A stretch of 14,830 bases of DNA. Origin: Candidatus Caccousia avistercoris (lineage in GTDB: Bacteria; Bacillota; Clostridia; Oscillospirales; Acutalibacteraceae). The translations under genes were made by a program, and so were the position numbers. Below the pieces are notes generated by a model, which saw only the letters and a list, made by a program, of their open reading frames with translations, was not told the origin of the DNA and searched no databases. The stretch spans positions 1-14,830 of the forward strand of contig DVMK01000034.1 in NCBI GenBank assembly GCA_018715025.1. Direction: 5' to 3'. This document shows, in pieces, positions 13,478-14,830 of this stretch; position 1 is the first letter of the stretch; each line of letters starts with the position of its first letter.

Positions 13478-14701
13478 TTACGCAAAACTGAACACCTCCC
13501 CCCGCAGGATGGTCCGTACAAAATAGCGGATTTCATCCATGGCGTGGTCGTTTTCCTTCACCGGCCGATCCTCCTGGCTGCCGGCGTCCCACTGGTACAG
13601 GGCGAACTCCCGCAGGGCCCCCTGGCAGCAGTCGCACACGGCGATGCGCCCCTCCCGCAGGGCGGCCGCCGTGTCCCGAATCCCTGCCAGCACGCTGTTG
13701 TCCGCCGGGCGCACCGGGTACCGCCCCCGCCTGCGCAGGGCGGCGATAAAGCTGGAGGCCGAGGGGTCCACCACCACCGCCTCCAGCGGGCGGCCCGCCG
13801 CCAGCTGTTCCAGGCGGTCGCAGTATTCCTCGTCGGTGAGCTGCACATGGGTGTCCCGCCCGCTGTGGTAATACTCCGCAAAGCGGTACCACACGCCGCC
13901 GCAGTACCCCCACAGGCCCATGGAGCAGGGGTTCAGGGTACCGTAATCCACGCTGGCGCAGAACCGGGTGTACTCCCTGGGCAGGCTGGGCACAACGCCC
14001 TCTCCCTCTGCGGCCCGGGGGTACACCAGCCCTTCTGCCGCCGCCCATTTCCCCAGGATGTACCGGTCGTAAAACACCCCGGAAAAGCTGGCCCTGGCCC
14101 GCTCTATGGCCCTGGGGCTCAGGCCGGGGTTGTCCTCCATCAAAAAATGCAGCCGCTTGGCGTTCCGTTCCCCGGCGCGGCAGATCCACTCCCGGTAAAA
14201 CCAGTGGGCGGGGGAGGCCGGGTTGCAGTTGAACCACAGCTTGGCGCTGTCCACGCTCAGGGTTCGGGTCACCGTCTGTTCCACAAAGGAGCGGGGCATG
14301 AGGGCCGTCTCGTCCAGCAGGGCCCCCGCCAGGGTCATGCCCTGGATCAGCATATAGCTGGATTCATCCCGGCCGCCGAACACGTAGAAGGAGTTTGTCC
14401 GCCCCTGGTATTCCCCCGTGAGCAGCGCCAGAGAGCGGGAGTACCGCAGCCGGTACTTGCGGGCCAGGCTGCCCAGGGCCAGCAGGGGCTGCACCAGATT
14501 CCGCTCGGCAGAGCGCACCGTTTTTCCGCACAGGGCGAAGGCCGCCCCGGAAAACCCATGCATGGCCCATTCCAGAAAGGCCGCCGCCATCATAATGGTT
14601 TTTCCGCTGCGCACCGCCCCGTCGCAGATGAGGGCCGTGTAGGGCTCGTGGGCGAATTTGAAAATTTCCAGCTGCTTGGGGGAAATCTTCTCAAACCTCA
14701 C
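13478..14701 (-). CDS. terL: Terminase large subunit (XtmB/PBSX type)
   Basis: This 407-residue protein is the ATP-driven packaging motor and headful nuclease. The N-terminal ATPase has a Walker A motif DGAVRSGKT at residues 27-35, a Walker B ALLDE at 127-131 and a coupling-type WFNCNP at 156-161. The C-terminal RNase H-like nuclease shows acidic residues in SVDYGT (D252), VVVDPS (D312) and DHAMDE (D386, D389), so both active sites look intact. Length fits PBSX-family TerL. The start is GTG at 14701, overlapping the small-subunit gene by 11 bp; the next in-frame ATG is well inside the ATPase domain. The gene ends in TAA, followed by a 40-bp gap before the portal. Confidence 0.95.
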   Translation of the reverse strand: MRFEKISPKQLEIFKFAHEPYTALICDGAVRSGKTIMMAAAFLEWAMHGFSGAAFALCGKTVRSAERNLVQPLLALGSLARKYRLRYSRSLALLTGEYQGRTNSFYVFGGRDESSYMLIQGMTLAGALLDETALMPRSFVEQTVTRTLSVDSAKLWFNCNPASPAHWFYREWICRAGERNAKRLHFLMEDNPGLSPRAIERARASFSGVFYDRYILGKWAAAEGLVYPRAAEGEGVVPSLPREYTRFCASVDYGTLNPCSMGLWGYCGGVWYRFAEYYHSGRDTHVQLTDEEYCDRLEQLAAGRPLEAVVVDPSASSFIAALRRRGRYPVRPADNSVLAGIRDTAAALREGRIAVCDCCQGALREFALYQWDAGSQEDRPVKENDHAMDEIRYFVRTILRGEVFSFA

Positions 14702-14830
14702 GCTCCACCGCCTCTGCCAGGGCCTGGAACAGGCCGTCGTCCTCCTCTGCTTCCGCCGGGGCCGGCTTGTCCCTCCACCGGTCCGGCCTTCGGTTTTTCA
14801 GCCAGAACACCTGGGCCGTGGTGTTCCCCG
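14691..14830 (-). CDS. terS: Terminase small subunit, C-terminal part (incomplete)
   Basis: An open frame enters from the right edge (first full codon at 14828) and ends at the TGA at 14691-14693, giving the last 45 residues. The visible start of this fragment reads TTAQVFWLKNRRPDRWRDK, which is the typical C-terminal signature of PBSX XtmA-type small terminases. It is followed by an acidic tail (AEAEEDDGLF). In the family, the small subunit binds phage DNA at the packaging start and recruits the large subunit. The DNA-binding N-terminus lies outside the window. The stop overlaps the start of the large terminase by 11 bp, which supports both the frame and their functional pairing. Confidence 0.85.
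   Translation of the reverse strand, partial: GNTTAQVFWLKNRRPDRWRDKPAPAEAEEDDGLFQALAEAVEREV

Noticed and set aside
12070..13491. Plus-strand open frame of 473 codons opposite the portal gene
   Set aside because: It lies antisense to a recognised portal protein and has no domain; it is a GC-driven shadow.
1..14830. CRISPR arrays, tRNA genes, insertion sequences or attachment sites
   Set aside because: I saw no regularly spaced direct repeats, cloverleaf, transposase frame or terminal inverted repeats; nearly all bases are in structural genes.

Overview
The window is a GC-rich (roughly two-thirds G+C) stretch of prophage structural genes, all on the minus strand, so the transcript reads from position 14830 down to position 1. 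Gene order matches the late operon of PBSX-like contractile-tailed phages of Firmicutes (xtmA-xtmB-portal-scaffold-capsid-connectors-xkdJ-K-M-N-[O]-P-Q-R-S-T-U-fibre). Strong AGGAGG-type Shine-Dalgarno sites, PBSX-type proteins and very high GC together suggest a high-GC Clostridia gut bacterium of the Oscillospiraceae/Ruminococcaceae kind; this host assignment is inference. No integrase, lysis, regulatory or bacterial flanking gene is visible, so the element continues on both sides.

In transcription order the layout is as follows. DNA packaging and head: TerS C-terminus (14691-14830), TerL (13478-14701), portal (12013-13437), GP20-type scaffold (11520-11951), major capsid protein (10516-11499). 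Connector and neck: adaptor-like protein (10160-10519), stopper-like protein (9789-10163), tail terminator-like protein (9338-9787). Contractile tail: sheath (8036-9322), tube (7555-8016), tail assembly chaperone with a -1 frameshifted long form (7067-7489 and 6909-7489), then a short protein in the tape-measure slot (6041-6907). Baseplate: LysM protein XkdP (5387-6040), hub XkdQ (4432-5376), XkdR (4176-4439), XkdS (3775-4179), baseplate J protein XkdT (2565-3782), XkdU (2015-2575). Host recognition: a small coiled-coil protein (1684-2040), a lectin-like plus Ig-like fibre (416-1675) and an incomplete fibre-associated protein (1-419).

Nearly every junction is a 4-26 bp overlap or a gap under 20 bp with an SD just upstream, so translational coupling is likely throughout. 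The only gaps above 30 bp are 7490-7554, 11952-12012 and 13438-13477; the last two each contain a short hairpin. No stretch above 300 bases lacks a gene, and no reading frame looks broken.

The two most notable points are these. (1) The slot where a PBSX-like phage carries a tape-measure protein of many hundreds to over a thousand residues holds only 867 bp, encoding a 288-residue Ala/Arg/Gly/Pro-rich and probably disordered protein. Either the tail is exceptionally short or the tape measure is missing or replaced. (2) The tail-chaperone frameshift site is complete and readable: an internal SD, an A AAA AAC heptamer, a 0-frame stop and a perfect 9-bp GC-rich stem, arranged like the bacterial dnaX frameshift signal.
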